Source: Delphinus delphis (Eukaryota; Chordata; Mammalia; Artiodactyla; Delphinidae). From it: a stretch of 64,000 bases of DNA. The position numbers and the translations under genes were made by a program. Location of the stretch: contig NC_082700.1 of NCBI RefSeq assembly GCF_949987515.2, forward strand, positions 38,279,380-38,343,379, given 5' to 3'. Positions 50,425 through 62,148 of this stretch are shown piece by piece. Within the stretch, counting starts at the first letter, position 1, and every line of letters starts with the position of its first letter. Under the pieces are notes generated by a model. That model made no database searches. It was not told where the DNA came from and saw nothing but the letters and a program-made list of their open reading frames with translations.

Positions 50425-50530
50425 TTAAAAAGAAATTGTGATTTAAAACACATAACATGAAATTTACTATTTTAATCATTTTAAGTGTAGAGTTTAATAA
50501 TGCTAAGTATGTTCACATTGTGCAGTAAAA
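50425..50530 (+). repeat. Old L1 fragment (mammalian-wide L1M type)
   Basis: AACACATAACATGAAATTTACTATTTTAATCATTTTAAG, interrupted and followed by TAAGTATGTTCACATTGTGCAG, matches a motif common in the 3' UTR of old mammalian L1s. Family assignment from memory. Confidence 0.5.
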
Positions 50531-52028
50531 GATCCATATTGTTAATGAATTGTGTTTCAATAATTGACTCTAGTATTAATACACACATATTTGTCTCACC
50601 TATTGTCCACTGTCACAACATAGGTTGTAAAAAGATGATGGATAGTTAGAATATGTATATGGGTATATATGTATGTGTGTGTGCTGGTGTGCTCATGTGT
50701 TTTCCATTTTCTCTATTTTCTCATTGAAGCTAGGTTCCCCCCCCATTTCCTTAAAGGTACTGAAAACGTTTTGATTATTATTAATAATTATTAATTATTA
50801 TTAACAGTAAAGTGTTTTTGCCAACTAAAGGAATCTATCCTTTTCAAAGTTCCGGGTGTAATGTAGGTCAGAGAAACTACTTTGATTAATAGAAGTTTGA
50901 TTGAGTAGGCAACTTCTTTTTTTGGACATACCATTAACTGAGGTGGAAAAAGGATAAAGTGACATTTGAGGCAGCTTATCCCCTAATTTTTCCTCCATGT
51001 ATTTTCTTCTTATTTTTCTTTTTCTTTGTGTAGAGCTATTTAGAAACATCCTTCTATAGTCTTCTTCCTGCTTTGCTTTTATTTTCTTTATCTTTCTCTC
51101 TCCAAAATCTTAATCACTTGACAGTTGAAAGAAGAACTGTAATTTTTAACCCTTTGTTCATCATCACTATGTATGTGTCAAGTGTCTAGAACACAGGAGT
51201 GTGTGCCATTACTCACCCTTATTCCATTCAATAATAATTCAACCCTTATTCTATGGCAGAAATAAATGTTTCATTCATAAACACTCATGTAAACCTTTAA
51301 AAAGCCCATCCAGAATGACCTGAAAACCATTGAAATCCAAGTTGATTTCAAATTCCTAAGAATTATACTCATTTATATAACATTTTCATGTCTGTATCTT
51401 TTGAGTAAACAATCCATACTCCTCCCCAGAGACCTCTTGAATTACCCAAGAGGGTAGAATATGAAAATTGTTAACTGAAGATTTTCTTATTTTTTTCTAA
51501 GGAATTTAAATGAGCTGTAACTAAAATAATTTTCTATGAACCAGATATTTTTCTTCCCTAGATATTTTATAAGTCTCAAAGCATAGGAACACAGTGTGTA
51601 CAGAGTTTATTAGACTAAAGTTCTAGGGAATATTGACAAGAAAAAATGATACTAAGAGTTACAATGTCAATTTATATTATGACTCCAATCATCAAAGAAT
51701 AGTGAAAATAAATCTGCTGTGCTATGTTCATAAACAAAGGAAAGAAAGAAAATACTTCAGAAAACTTTTATCTCATGAATTTTCATTTAACCATCATATA
51801 TACTCCAGGCCAATTGTAGTCTGAGTGGTTTCAAAGTAAGTTATCTCTTAGGTCCTATATCTCTCTAGTGGTCTATGATACCATAAAATATAATGATTTA
51901 GAAAATGGACACTTTTGTAGCATGTCCTCTGTGCCAGATGTGTTTCAAGCTCCTTATGTGTGCATTGCTTTTGATAATAATATGCCTAATTTCTTAAGTA
52001 CACTTTTTTTTTAATGCAGAACGACTAT
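50531..52028. other. AT-rich intergenic DNA, no gene seen
   Basis: Contains a (TTA)n-like tract at 50774-50804 and a short C-run at ~50737. No gene recognised. Confidence 0.55.
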
Positions 52029-52410
52029 CTCTGATTTTTTTAAATGTTTTTATTGGAGTATAATTGCTTTAATATGGTGTGTTAATTTCTGCTTTATAAC
52101 AAAGTGAATCAGTTATACATATATACCCATATCTCTTCCTTCTTGCATCTCCCTCCCTCTCACCCTCCACATGCAACCCTTCTAGCTGGTCACAAAGCAC
52201 CGAGCTGATCTCCCTGTGCTATGCGACTGCTTCCCACTAGCTGTCTATTTTACATTTGGGAGTGTTTATATGTCCATATATACGCTACCACTCTCTCACT
52301 TTGTCCCAGTTTGCCTTTCCCCCTCCCCTTGTCCTCAAGTCCATTCTCTAGTAGGTCTGCGTCTTTACTCCAATCTTGCCCCTAGGTTCTTCATGACCAT
52401 TTTTTTTTTT

Positions 52411-55400
52411 TTAGATTCTATATATATATATATGTGTTAGCATACAGTATTTGTTTTTCTCTTTCTGACTTACTTCACAATGTATGAAAGACTCTAGGTC
52501 CATCCACCACACTACAAATAACTCAATTTCGTTTCCTGTTATGGCTGAGTAATATTCCATTGAATATATGTGCCACAACTTCTTTATCCATTCATCTGTC
52601 TCTGGACACTTAGGTTGCTTCTATGTCCTGGCTATTGCAAATAGAGCTGCAATGAACATTGGGGTACATGACTCTTTTTGAATTATAGTTTTCTCAGGAT
52701 ATATGCCCAGGAGTGAGATTGCTGGGTCGTATGGTAGTTTTATTTTTAGTTTTTTAAGGAACCTTCATACTGTTCTCCATAGTGGCTGTAAACTTTCTCC
52801 ACACCCTCTCCAACATTTATTGTTTGTAGATTTTTTGATGATGGCCATTCAGACCGGAGTGAGATGATATCGCATGGTAGTTTTGATGTGCATTTCTCTA
52901 ATGATTAGTGATGTTGAGCATCCTTTCATGTGTTTGTTGGCAATCTGTATATCTTCTCTGGAGAAGTGTCTATTTAGATCTTCTGCTCATTTTTGGATTG
53001 GGTTGTTTGTTTTTTATTTTTTTTATTTTTTTTATTTTGAGCTGCATGAGCTGCTTGTAAATTTTGGAGATTAATCCTTTGTCACTTGCTTCATTTGCAA
53101 ATATTTTCTCCCAATCTGAGGGTTGTCTTTTCATCTTGTTTATGGTTTCCTTTGCTGTGTAAAAGCTTTGAAGTTTCATTAGGTCCCATTTTTTAATTTT
53201 TGTTTTTATTTCCATTTCTCTAAGAGATGGGTCAAAAAGTATCTTGCTGTGATTCATGTCATAGAGTGTTCTGCCTGTGATTTCCTCTAAGAATTTCATA
53301 GTGTATGGCCTTACATTGAGGTCTTTAAACCATTTTGAGGTTATTTTTGTGTATGGTGTTAGGGAGTGTTCGAATTTCATTCTTTTAAACGTAGCTGTCC
53401 AGGTTTCCCAGCACCACTTATTGAAGTGGCTGTCTTTTCTCCATTGTATATTCTTGCCTCCTTTATCAAAGATAAGGTGACCATAGGTGCATGGGTTTAT
53501 CTCTGGGCTTTCTATCATCTTCCATTGATCTAACTTTCTGTTTTTGTGCCAGAACCATACTGTCTTTATTACTGTATATTTGTAGTATAGTCTGAAGTCA
53601 GGAAGCCTGATTCCTCCAGCTTCGTTTTTCCTTCTCAAGATTGCTTTGGATATTCGGGGTCATTTGTGCTTCCAAACAAATTGTGAAATTTTTTGTTCTA
53701 GCTCTGTAAAAAATGCCAGTGGTAGTTTGATAGGGATTGCATTGAATGTGTACATTGCTTTGGGTAGTATAGTAATTTTCACAAAGTTCATTCTTCCAAT
53801 CCAAGAACATGGTATATCTCTCCATCTATTTGTATCAGCTTTAATTTCTTTCATCAGTGTCTTATAATTTTCTGCTTATTGGTCTTTTGTCTCCTTAGGT
53901 AGGTTTATTTCTAGGTATTTAATTCTTTTTGTTGCAATGGTAAATGGGAGTGTCTTCTTAATTTCACTTTCAGACTTTTCATCATTAGTGTATAAGAATA
54001 CAAGAAACTTCTGTTGACTTCATATCCTGTTACTTTACCAAATGCATTGATTAGCTCTGTAGTTTTCTGGTAACATCTTTAGGATTCTCTATGTATAGTA
54101 TCATGTCATCTGCAAACAGTGCCAACTTTACTTCTTCTTTTCCGATTTGGTTTCCTTTTATTTCTTTTTCTTCTCTGATTGTTGTGGCTAAAACTTCCAA
54201 AACTATGTTGAATAATAGTGGTGAGAGGGACATCCTTGTCTTGTTCCTGGTCTTAGTGGAAATGGTTTCAGTTTTTCAGCATTGAGGACGATGTTGGCTG
54301 TGGGTTTGTCATATATGGCCTTTATTATGTTGAGAAAAGTTCCCTCTATGCCTCCTTTCTGGGTGGTTTTTATCATAAATGGGTGTTGAATTTTGTCGAA
54401 AGCTTTCTCTGCATCTATTGAGATGATCATATAGTTTTTCTCCTTCATTTTGTTAATATGGTGTATCACATTGACTGATTTGCATATACTGAAAATCCTT
54501 GCATTCCTGGGATAAACCCCACTTGATCATGGTGTATGATCCTGTTAATGTGCTGTTGGATTCTGTTTGCTAGTATTTTGTTTACGATTTTTGCATCTAT
54601 GTTCATCAGTGACATTGGTCTGTAGTTTTCCTTTTTTGTGATATGTTTGTCTGGTTTTGGTATCAGGGTGATGTTAGCCTCATAGAATGAGTTTGGGAGT
54701 GTTCCTCTCTCTGCTATATTTTGGAAGAGTTTGAGAAGGATAGGTATTAGCTCTTCTCTAAATGTTTGATCGAATTCAGATGACTGAATTCACAGATGAC
54801 TTCACAGATGACTGTGAAGTCATCTGGTCCTGGTCTTTTGTTTATTGGAAGATATTTAATCACAGTTTCAATTTCAGTGCTTGTGATCAGTCTGTTCATA
54901 TTATCTATTTCTTCCTGGTTCAGTCTGAGAAAGTTGTGCATTTCTAAGAATTTGTCCATTTCTTCCAGGTTGTCCATTTTATTGGCATATAGTTGCTTGT
55001 AGTAATCTCTCATGATCCTTTGTATTTCTGCAGTGTCAGTTGTTACTTCTCCTTTCTTGTTTCTAATTCTATTGATTTGAGTCTTCTCCCTCTTTTGCTT
55101 GATGAGTCTGGCTAATGGTTTATCAATTTTACTTATCTTCTCAAAGAACCAGCTTTTAGTTTTATTGATCTTTGCTATTTTTTCTGTCATTTCTTTTTCA
55201 TTTATTTCTGATCTGATCTTATGATTTCTTTCCTTCTGCTAAACTTGGGGTTTTTTGTTCTTCTTTCTCTAATTGCTTTAGGTGTAAGGTTAAGTTGTTT
55301 ATTTGAGATGTTTCTTGTTCCTTAAGGTAGGATTGTATTGCTAAAAACTTCTCTCTTAGAACTGGTTTTGCTACACCCCATAGGTTTTGTGTCTTTGTGT

Positions 55401-56239
55401 TTTCATTGTCATTTGTTTCTAGATATTTTTTTTTATTTCCTCTTTGATTCCTTCAGTTATCTCTTGGTTATCACGTAGTGTATTGTTTAGCCTCATGTGT
55501 TTGTATTTTTTAGAGATTTTTTTCCTGTAATTGATATCTAGTCTTATAGCATTGTGGTCAGAAAAGATACTTAATATGATTTCAATTTTCTTAAATTTAC
55601 CAAGGCTTGACTTGTGACCCAAGAGATGATCTATCCTGAAGAATGTTCCATGAGCACTTGAGAAGAAAGTGTATTCTGTTGTTTTGGGGTAGAATGTCCT
55701 ATAAATATCAATTAAGTCCATCTTGTTTAATGTACCATTTAAAGCTTGTGTTTACTTTTTTATTTTCATTATGGATGATCTGTCCATTGGTGAAAGTGGG
55801 GTGTTAAAGTCCCCTACTATGATTGTGTTACTGTTGATTTCCCCTTTTATGTCTGTTAGTATTTGCCTTATGTATTGAGGTGCTCTTATGTTGGGTGCAT
55901 AAATATTTACAATTGTTATATCTTCTTCTTGGATTGATCCTTTGATCATTATGTAGTATCCTTTTTGTCTCTTGTAATAGTCTTTGTTTTAAACTCTATT
56001 TTGTCTGATATGAGAATTGATACTCCAGCTTTCTTTTGATTTCCATTTGCATAGAATATCTTTTTCCATCCCCTCACTTTCAGTCTGTATGTGTCCCTAG
56101 GACTGAAGTGGATCTCTTGTAGACAGCATATATGAAGGTCTTGTTTTTCTATCCATTCAGCCAGTCTATGTCTTTTGGTTGGAGCATTTAATCCATTTAC
56201 ATTTAAGGTAGTTATTAATATGCATGTTCCTATTATCAT
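52411..56239 (-). pseudogene. L1 ORF2 pseudogene, element C
   Basis: The start ATG at 56239 opens 96 intact codons of the endonuclease (56239-55949), with QEIHF where QETHF is usual. After a frameshift the next pieces keep GDFNTP and SDHN, the endonuclease motifs that element B has lost. The RT region is split into several frames. It keeps SIDAEKAFD (in 54469-54203) and the FADD box (54105-54116). An inserted foldback lies at 54775-54826. The C-terminal part before the knuckle is open at 53638-52970 (222 codons). A shortened stretch at ~52790 removes part of the Cys-rich region. The nominal stop at 52411-52413 is out of frame because of a longer (TA)n tract beside it. Confidence 0.9.
54793..54826. 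repeat. Perfect 15-bp inverted repeat with 4-base loop inside ORF2 of element C
   Basis: CAGATGACTTCACAG (54793-54807), loop ATGA (54808-54811), CTGTGAAGTCATCTG (54812-54826). The right arm is the normal ORF2 sequence at this place, as in element B near 41580. The left arm and the bases from ~54775 are extra and include further copies of CAGATGACT. It looks like a template-switch (foldback) insertion. Confidence 0.9.
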
Positions 56240-56296
56240 TTTCTTAATTATTTTGGGTTTGTATTGTAGGTCTTTTCCTTCTCTTTTGTTTCCTAC

Positions 56297-57171
56297 CTAG
56301 AGAAGTTCCTTTAGCATTTGTTGTAAAGCTGGTTTGGTTGTGCTGAATTCTTAGCTTTTGCTTGTCTGTAAAGGTTTTAATTTCTCCATCAAATCTGAAT
56401 GAGATCCTTGCTGGATAGAGTAATCTTGGTTGTAGGTTTTCCCCTTTCATCAGTTTAAGTATGTCCTGCCACTCCCTTCTGGATTGCTGTTTCTGCTGAA
56501 AGATCAGCTGTTAACCTTATGGGGGTCAATTGTATGTTATTTTTCCCTTGATGCTTTTCATACTTTTTCTTTGTATTTAATTTTTGATAGTTTGATTAAT
56601 ATGTGTCTTTGCATGTTTCTCCTTGGTTTTATCCTCTATTGGACTCTCTGTGCTTTCTAGAGTTAATTGACTATTTCCTTTCCCATGTTAGGGAAGTTTT
56701 CAACTATAATCTCTTCAAATATTTTCACAGTCCCTTTCTTTTTCTCTTCTTCTTCTGCGACCCCTATAATTCGAATGTTGCTGGATTTAATGTTGTCCCA
56801 GAAATCTCTGAGACAGTCCTCAATTCTTTTCATTCTTTTTTCTTTATACTGCTCTGAAGTAGTTATTTCCATTATTTAATCTTCCAGGTCACTTATCTGT
56901 TCTTCTGCCTCATTTATTCTGAGATTGACCCCTTCTAGAGAATTTTTCATTTCATTTATTGTGTTGTTCATGATTGCTCTTTATTTCTTCTAGGTCCTTG
57001 TTAAACGTTTCCTGCATTTTTTTCCATAGTATTTCCAAGATATTGGATCATCTTTACTATCATTACTCTGAATTCTTTTTCAGGTAAACTGCCTATTTCC
57101 TCTTCATTTGTTAGGTCTGGTGGGTTTCTGTCTTGCTCTTTCATCTGCTGTGTGTTTTTCTGTCTTCTCAT
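56297..57171 (-). pseudogene. L1 ORF1 pseudogene, element C
   Basis: ATG at 57169-57171, TAG at 56297-56299, 875 bp, so its length is not compatible with one intact frame. It has the same A7 run (57018-57024) as element B, one base longer than in element A, which throws the frame. The coiled-coil and RRM parts are readable in pieces (56872-56663; 56450-56244). A stop replaces Gln just after the stretch Glu-Ile-Val-Asn, at ~56661. Non-functional. Confidence 0.87.
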
Positions 57172-59220
57172 TTTTCTTATCTTACTGAGTTTGGGGTCTC
57201 CTTTTTGCAGGCTGCAGGTTCATAGTTCCCGTTGTTTTTAGTGTCTGTCCGAAGTGGCTAAGGTTGGTTCAGTGGGTGGTGTAGGCTTCCTGGTAGAGGG
57301 GACGAGTTCCTGAGTTCTTGTTGATGAGCTGGATCTTGTCTTTCTCATGGACAGGTCCATGTCTGGTGGTGTTTTGTGGTGTCTGTGACCTTATATGATT
57401 TTAGGCTGCCTCTCTCCTAATGTGTGGGGTTGTGTTTCTCTCTTGCTAGTTGTTTGGCATAGGGTGTCCAGCACTGTAGTTTGCTGGTTGTTGAGTGGAT
57501 CTGCGTCTTGGCATTGAGATGGGGATCTCTGGGAGATTTTTGCCATTTGATATTATGTGGAGCTGAGATGTCTCTTGTGGACCAGTGTCCTGAACTTGGC
57601 TCTCCCGCCTCAGAAGCACTGCCCTGATGCCTGACTGGAGCACCAAGACCCTGTCATCCACATGGCTTAGAATTAAAGTGAGAAAAAAAGGAAGAAAGAA
57701 AGGAAAAGATAAAATAAAATAAAAGTTATTAAAACAGAAAACTAAAAATAATTATTAAAAAAATAAGTGATTAAAAAAAGAAAAAGAAAGAAAGAACAAC
57801 CAAACCAAAAAACAAATCCACCAATGATAACAAGCACTGAAAACTATACTAAAAAAAGAAAAACAAAAAAAACATAAAAAACGGACAGACAGAACCTTAG
57901 GACAAATGGTAAAAGCAAAGCTCTACAGACAAAATCACACACAGACGCATACACGTACACAGTCACAGAAAGAGAAAAAGGGAAAAAATATATATATCCT
58001 TTCTCCCAAAGTCCACCTCCTCAATTTGGGGTGATTCATTGTCTATTCAGGTATTCCACAGATGCAGGGTACATCAAGTTGACTGTGGAGATTTAATCTG
58101 CTGCTCCTGGGGCTGCTGGGAGAGATTTTCCTTTCTCTTCTTTCTTTGTACAGCTCCTGTGATTCAGCTTTGGATTTGTCCCTGTCTCTGTGTGTAGGTC
58201 ACCTGAGGGCATCTGTTCTTTGCTCAGACAGGACAGGGTGAAAGGAGCAGCTGCTTCAGGGGCTCTGGCTCACTCAGGCTGGGGGGAGGGAGGGGTATGG
58301 AGTGCGGGGCAAGTCTGAGGTGGTAGAGGCTGATGTGATGTTACACCAGCCTGAGGAGAACGGTGTGTTCTTCTGGGCAAGTTGTCCCTGGATCACAGGA
58401 CCCTGGCAGTGTTGGGCTTCACAGGCTCCCAGGAGGGGAGGTGTGGATAATGACCTGTGCTTGCACACAGGCTTCCTGGTGGTTGCAGCTGCAGCCTTAG
58501 AGTCTCATGCCCATTTCTGGGGTCCACTCTGATAACCACGACTTGCACCCATCTCTGGAGCTCCTTTAAGCAGCACTCTTAATCCCCTCTCCTCATGCAC
58601 CAGGAAACAAAGAGGCAAGAAAAAGTCTCTTGGCTCTTTGGTACTTCCAAACCTTTTCCTGGACTCCATCCTGGCTAGCTATGGTGCACTAGCCCCCTTC
58701 AGGCTGTCTTCACACAGCCAACCCCAGTCCTCTCCCTGGGGTCTGACTGAAGTCAGAGCCTCAGCTCCCAACCCCCACCTGTCCTGGTGTGTGAGCAGAC
58801 AAGCATCTCGGGCTGGTGAGTGCTGGTCGGCACCGATCCTCTGTGAGGGAATCTCTCAGCTTTGCCCTCTGCACCCCTGTTGCTGTGCTCTACCCTGTGG
58901 CTCCAAAGCTTCCCCCTCCACCACCTGCAGTCTCCGCCCACGAAGGGCCTTTCTAGTGTGTGGAAACCTTTCCTCCTTCACAGCTCCCTCCCACTGGTGC
59001 AGGTCCCATCCTTATTCTTTTGTCTCTATTTTTTTCTTTTTTCTTTTGCCCTACGCAGGTACGTGGGGAGTTTCTTGCCTTTTGGGAAGTCTGAAGTCTT
59101 CTGCCAGTGTTCAGTAAGGTGTTCTGTAGGAGTTGTTCCACATGTAGATGTATTTCTGATGTATTTGTGGGGAGAAAGGTGATCTTCACGTCTTACTCTT
59201 CCACCATCTTGAAGCTCCTC
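57172..59220 (-). promoter_or_regulatory. L1 5' UTR of element C, with A-rich block
   Basis: Homologous to the 5' UTRs of elements A and B. At ~57671-58018 it holds a strongly A-rich segment (plus strand). Within it, one module (57797-57850) and a second module (57902-57980) are recognisable in the block of element A at 5627-5690 and 5532-5612, but in the opposite order. Element B joins the two edges of this block directly. Confidence 0.8.
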
Positions 59221-59227
59221 CTCTGAT

Positions 59228-59855
59228 CTTTCTTATAAAATAAAACTTGAAGATAGAATTGATGCCAGCTTTGGAGTTCTATAAAGCATTCTGAGAGACA
59301 GGATTTCTGTATAAATGCTTAATATCTGTAGACCAATAACTAGGGAATCGGTTTAGTAAGCAGTTCCTTAGACGTTATTAATCTAATATTAATCTTTCTT
59401 GAGAATTTATAACTAAAGGCAATTATGATCTAAAAGTTGGTGCCTGTAATATGCTGTTATTTTTTTCTTTGTATTGAATAATAGACTAAACTTGGTAAAC
59501 ATATGTATATTCTTAATTTTCAATTTTCTCACAATTTATACTTTCCCTCTTTAATCACCTTACTTCGTAAAAAAGAGCACGTTTGTTCTATCATAAAAAT
59601 AATTATATAAAATTATTCTGTTTTTCAAGTAGAAAGGAACATTTTATGTCAATTATTATTTATTAATTGAATTAAGTTATTAAATCTGTCCTATGACATT
59701 AGATACAAAATAAAACGAAGGCTGATATGACTAGCAAGAGTTTAATCACACTTAAACTATCACTCAACTTATCACTCTTAATTTAGATATAATAATTACT
59801 GCTTACTTATAGATAAATGTTAATATCATCTATTGGGCAATTTTTGCCCAAACAC
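59228..59855. other. AT-rich intergenic DNA, no gene seen
   Basis: Nothing recognised in this flank of element C. Confidence 0.55.
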
Positions 59856-59859
59856 TAGT

Positions 59860-60215
59860 CTAAGCACTTTATGTATATTACAAAATTTCATCTAATCTAT
59901 TACTGGGTATAAAATATGCTACAATTTCATGTACCACTATGGAAAAATGGCTGTTAATTAAACTCTAATAAATGTTTATTTATGATTTCTTTAATTTGTG
60001 TCCTGCTTTAAGATATGAGGAAATAGAGGAAATTTTCATATTACAATTATTAAAATATAGCTCATTTAATTCTAATGACAACCCCATTAGCTAAGTACTA
60101 ATAATAATAATTATTATTATTCCCATTTTACAGATGTGAAAACTGAGACACACAGAGGTTATGTAATTCTTCTCAAATTCACAAAGATAGTAGTTACTGA
60201 AGATAGAGTAAACCA
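59860..60215 (-). repeat. MIR element in two parts, minus strand
   Basis: CTAAGCACTTTATGTATATTAC (from ~59872) is the outer MIR part. ATTTAATTCTAATGACAACCCC (~60065), then ATTATTCCCATTTTACAGATGTGAAAACTGAGAC (~60115) is the core. About 100 bp of AT-rich sequence lies between the halves of what is normally a short distance, so either an insertion or two overlapping MIRs is possible. Confidence 0.6.
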
Positions 60216-60344
60216 CAGCACGTGGTTTCAGAAACCTCAGTGTAACTATTCTGTGATAATGTCTAATTAAAAAAAAAAATCACTGGCTATTTGACTGTTA
60301 GGGACCATCGAGATTATATATTCATGTTACTGAAGCATAATTTG

Positions 60345-60445
60345 AAGACTAAAAAGACGGAGTAGCTTGCCCTGGGTCATAGAGCTAGCTACAGATAAGC
60401 ACTAGAATTAGATCCACGTTCTCTGATCCTAGAGTGATCTAATAA
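60345..60445 (-). repeat. MIR-type fragment, minus strand
   Basis: GGAGTAGCTTGCCCTGGGTCATAGAGCTAG and then AGCACTAGAATTAGATCC fits the inverted MIR core (the TTGCCCAAGGTCACACAGCTAG-like region). Separate from the copy just upstream. Confidence 0.6.
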
Positions 60446-61098
60446 CTACCCTCAAGCTACATACACTTCTTTCAAGCAAGTGTCAAAGAAAATAGTTCCT
60501 AAATTAGATTTCAAATTACGTGTGGAATTTAAACTAACTGTCATGTTTAAGTTTTATCTTCCTGGCAGGCCTTCTGTCATTGGATACACAGAACATCATA
60601 ATGGTTAAAATAGAGGCAAAGAAAAAATAAGTGCACCTTGTTTTCATACCATAAATGCATATTATCCTTACTAAGCATCTTTGATCTATAAATTTTATTG
60701 TCATTTCCCTTTACTATATTCAATTCCCTTTACCCATGAAACTGCATAAAATATAAGCAGAGAGAGCTCTCAGTGTCTGTACTCTGCAATCAGTAGGAAA
60801 AGTCTCAGTTATTGGAATTCACACAAGACTGCACCTCAGTATGAGTAGCTGTTCCCTGTCACTGTTTTTGATGCTTGAGCTGAAGTATTTTTACAAAATG
60901 GTCTAGTGTTTAGTGTATGAATTTTTGAGATAAGACTTTTTTTTGTAGCAATGAAATCTGAAAATCAATGTCAGATGGAAATCTTAGCTCTAAGAGTTAG
61001 GGAAATGGTGAGTTTTAAAACACGTGAATTTTAACTGCCAGACTTTGGAATGTGGCAGTTATTACAAGTGTGAAATTCATGGGTGCAGATGGTTGATT
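60446..61098. other. AT-rich intergenic DNA, no gene seen
   Basis: Nothing recognised. Confidence 0.55.
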
Positions 61099-61115
61099 AA
61101 GATATCCCAGGATGG

Positions 61116-61329
61116 GCTTCCCTGGTGGAGCAGTGGTTGAAAGTCCGCCTGCTGATGCAGGGGACACGGGTTCGTGCCCCGGTCCGGGAAGATCCCACAT
61201 GCCTCGGAGTGGCTGGGCCCATGGGCTATGGCCGCTGAGCCTGCACGGCCGGAGCCTGTGCTCAGCAACGGGAGAGGCCACAGCAGTGAGAGGCCCGCGT
61301 ACCTCAAAACAAAACAAAACAAAACAAAA
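61116..61329 (+). mobile_element. CHR-type SINE, short form, copy 6
   Basis: Starts GCTTCCCTGGTGGAGCAG (box A with one change) and keeps box B GGTTCGTGCCC at ~61170. It ends with a tail of five or so CAAAA units instead of a plain A-run. AAGATATCCCARGATGG flanks it (61099-61115 and 61330-61346, 17 bp with one mismatch). Internal deletion as in the other short copies. Confidence 0.95.
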
Positions 61330-61346
61330 AAGATATCCCAAGATGG

Positions 61347-62148
61347 ACCACTGCTATAAATCGACCAAAATTGGGAAAACCATCTTGATAAAGGAAATGT
61401 TTCTGACCTTTTACATAAATTTATAAGGCAAGTTTTGCTGGATTCAGAAGTTCATCGAAGTTAAATTATCATTTGTTTCACAAAAATTACAGAGTGTCAT
61501 TTGATGGACATATTTAATAGAATAAAAACATGTCAAATGGAGAGTGAGAGGAGTGACCGTGTGGTAAGGGAAGAGAATTAAAACGTATTAAACGATTACT
61601 GCATGTCTTACATTTCATATTCATAACCTTAGAAAAGTTGTCCTTCAGGTAAGTGTAATCTCCCTCCCCATTAAAGATGAAGTTATGGGTGCACCTTGAT
61701 CTTGGGTTACCAAACCAAAGGCACACCGAGAGCTGGGAATACAATGAGCTCAGTGTTTGTAATATGTCTTAGAAATTAACAATACCAAGTGGAGTAAGAG
61801 GAAAATGTTAACATTATCAGCTACTTTCAAATAAAAAAGGAGAGATGTAAAGCCAGGCACATTTGCAATTGTCTTACTTGGTCTTGGTCTTTTCTTTTCT
61901 TCTCTTTTCTTCTTTCCTTTCCTTTTTTTTCTCTTTTCTTTTTTGTACTTATCACATATTAACCTTACTTAACTAACTTAAATTAATATTCTGGATCTAG
62001 TTAAACAGGATTTAATATATGAATATTATACTAAATAATTACATTTTCATGTTGATGGTGTATTACATATTCATGCTACCCAAGCAAATTTAGCTTTAAA
62101 AAAATAACCATCTTTAGTACTTAGAATAGGTATTACAGTTGATATTAG
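61347..62148. other. AT-rich intergenic DNA with a polypyrimidine tract
   Basis: No gene recognised. A C/T-only tract of nearly 60 bases lies at 61887-61944, apart from one or two possible breaks at its edges. Confidence 0.6.
61887..61944 (+). repeat. Polypyrimidine (CTTTT/CTTCT) tract
   Basis: Irregular TTTTC, TTCTC and TTCC units on the plus strand with no purine. Mirror-like homopyrimidine DNA can form triplex structure. No gene context is visible. Confidence 0.85.

Larger units (their letters stand above)
52036..59220 (-). mobile_element. LINE-1 retrotransposon, complete length, broken (element C)
   Basis: A ~7.2-kb minus-strand L1 with both ends. The A-tail is a T-run at 52035-52041 and the 5' start (AAGATGG) is at ~59203-59220. 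CTCTGAT flanks it at 52029-52035 and 59221-59227, a 7-bp target-site duplication whose left copy merges with the tail. 5' UTR 59220-57172, ORF1 57171-56297, ORF2 56239-52411. It is longer than element B mainly because of an A-rich block of ~348 bp in its 5' UTR. ORF2 is broken in many places. CpG loss in the 5' UTR suggests it is older than element B. Confidence 0.96.
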
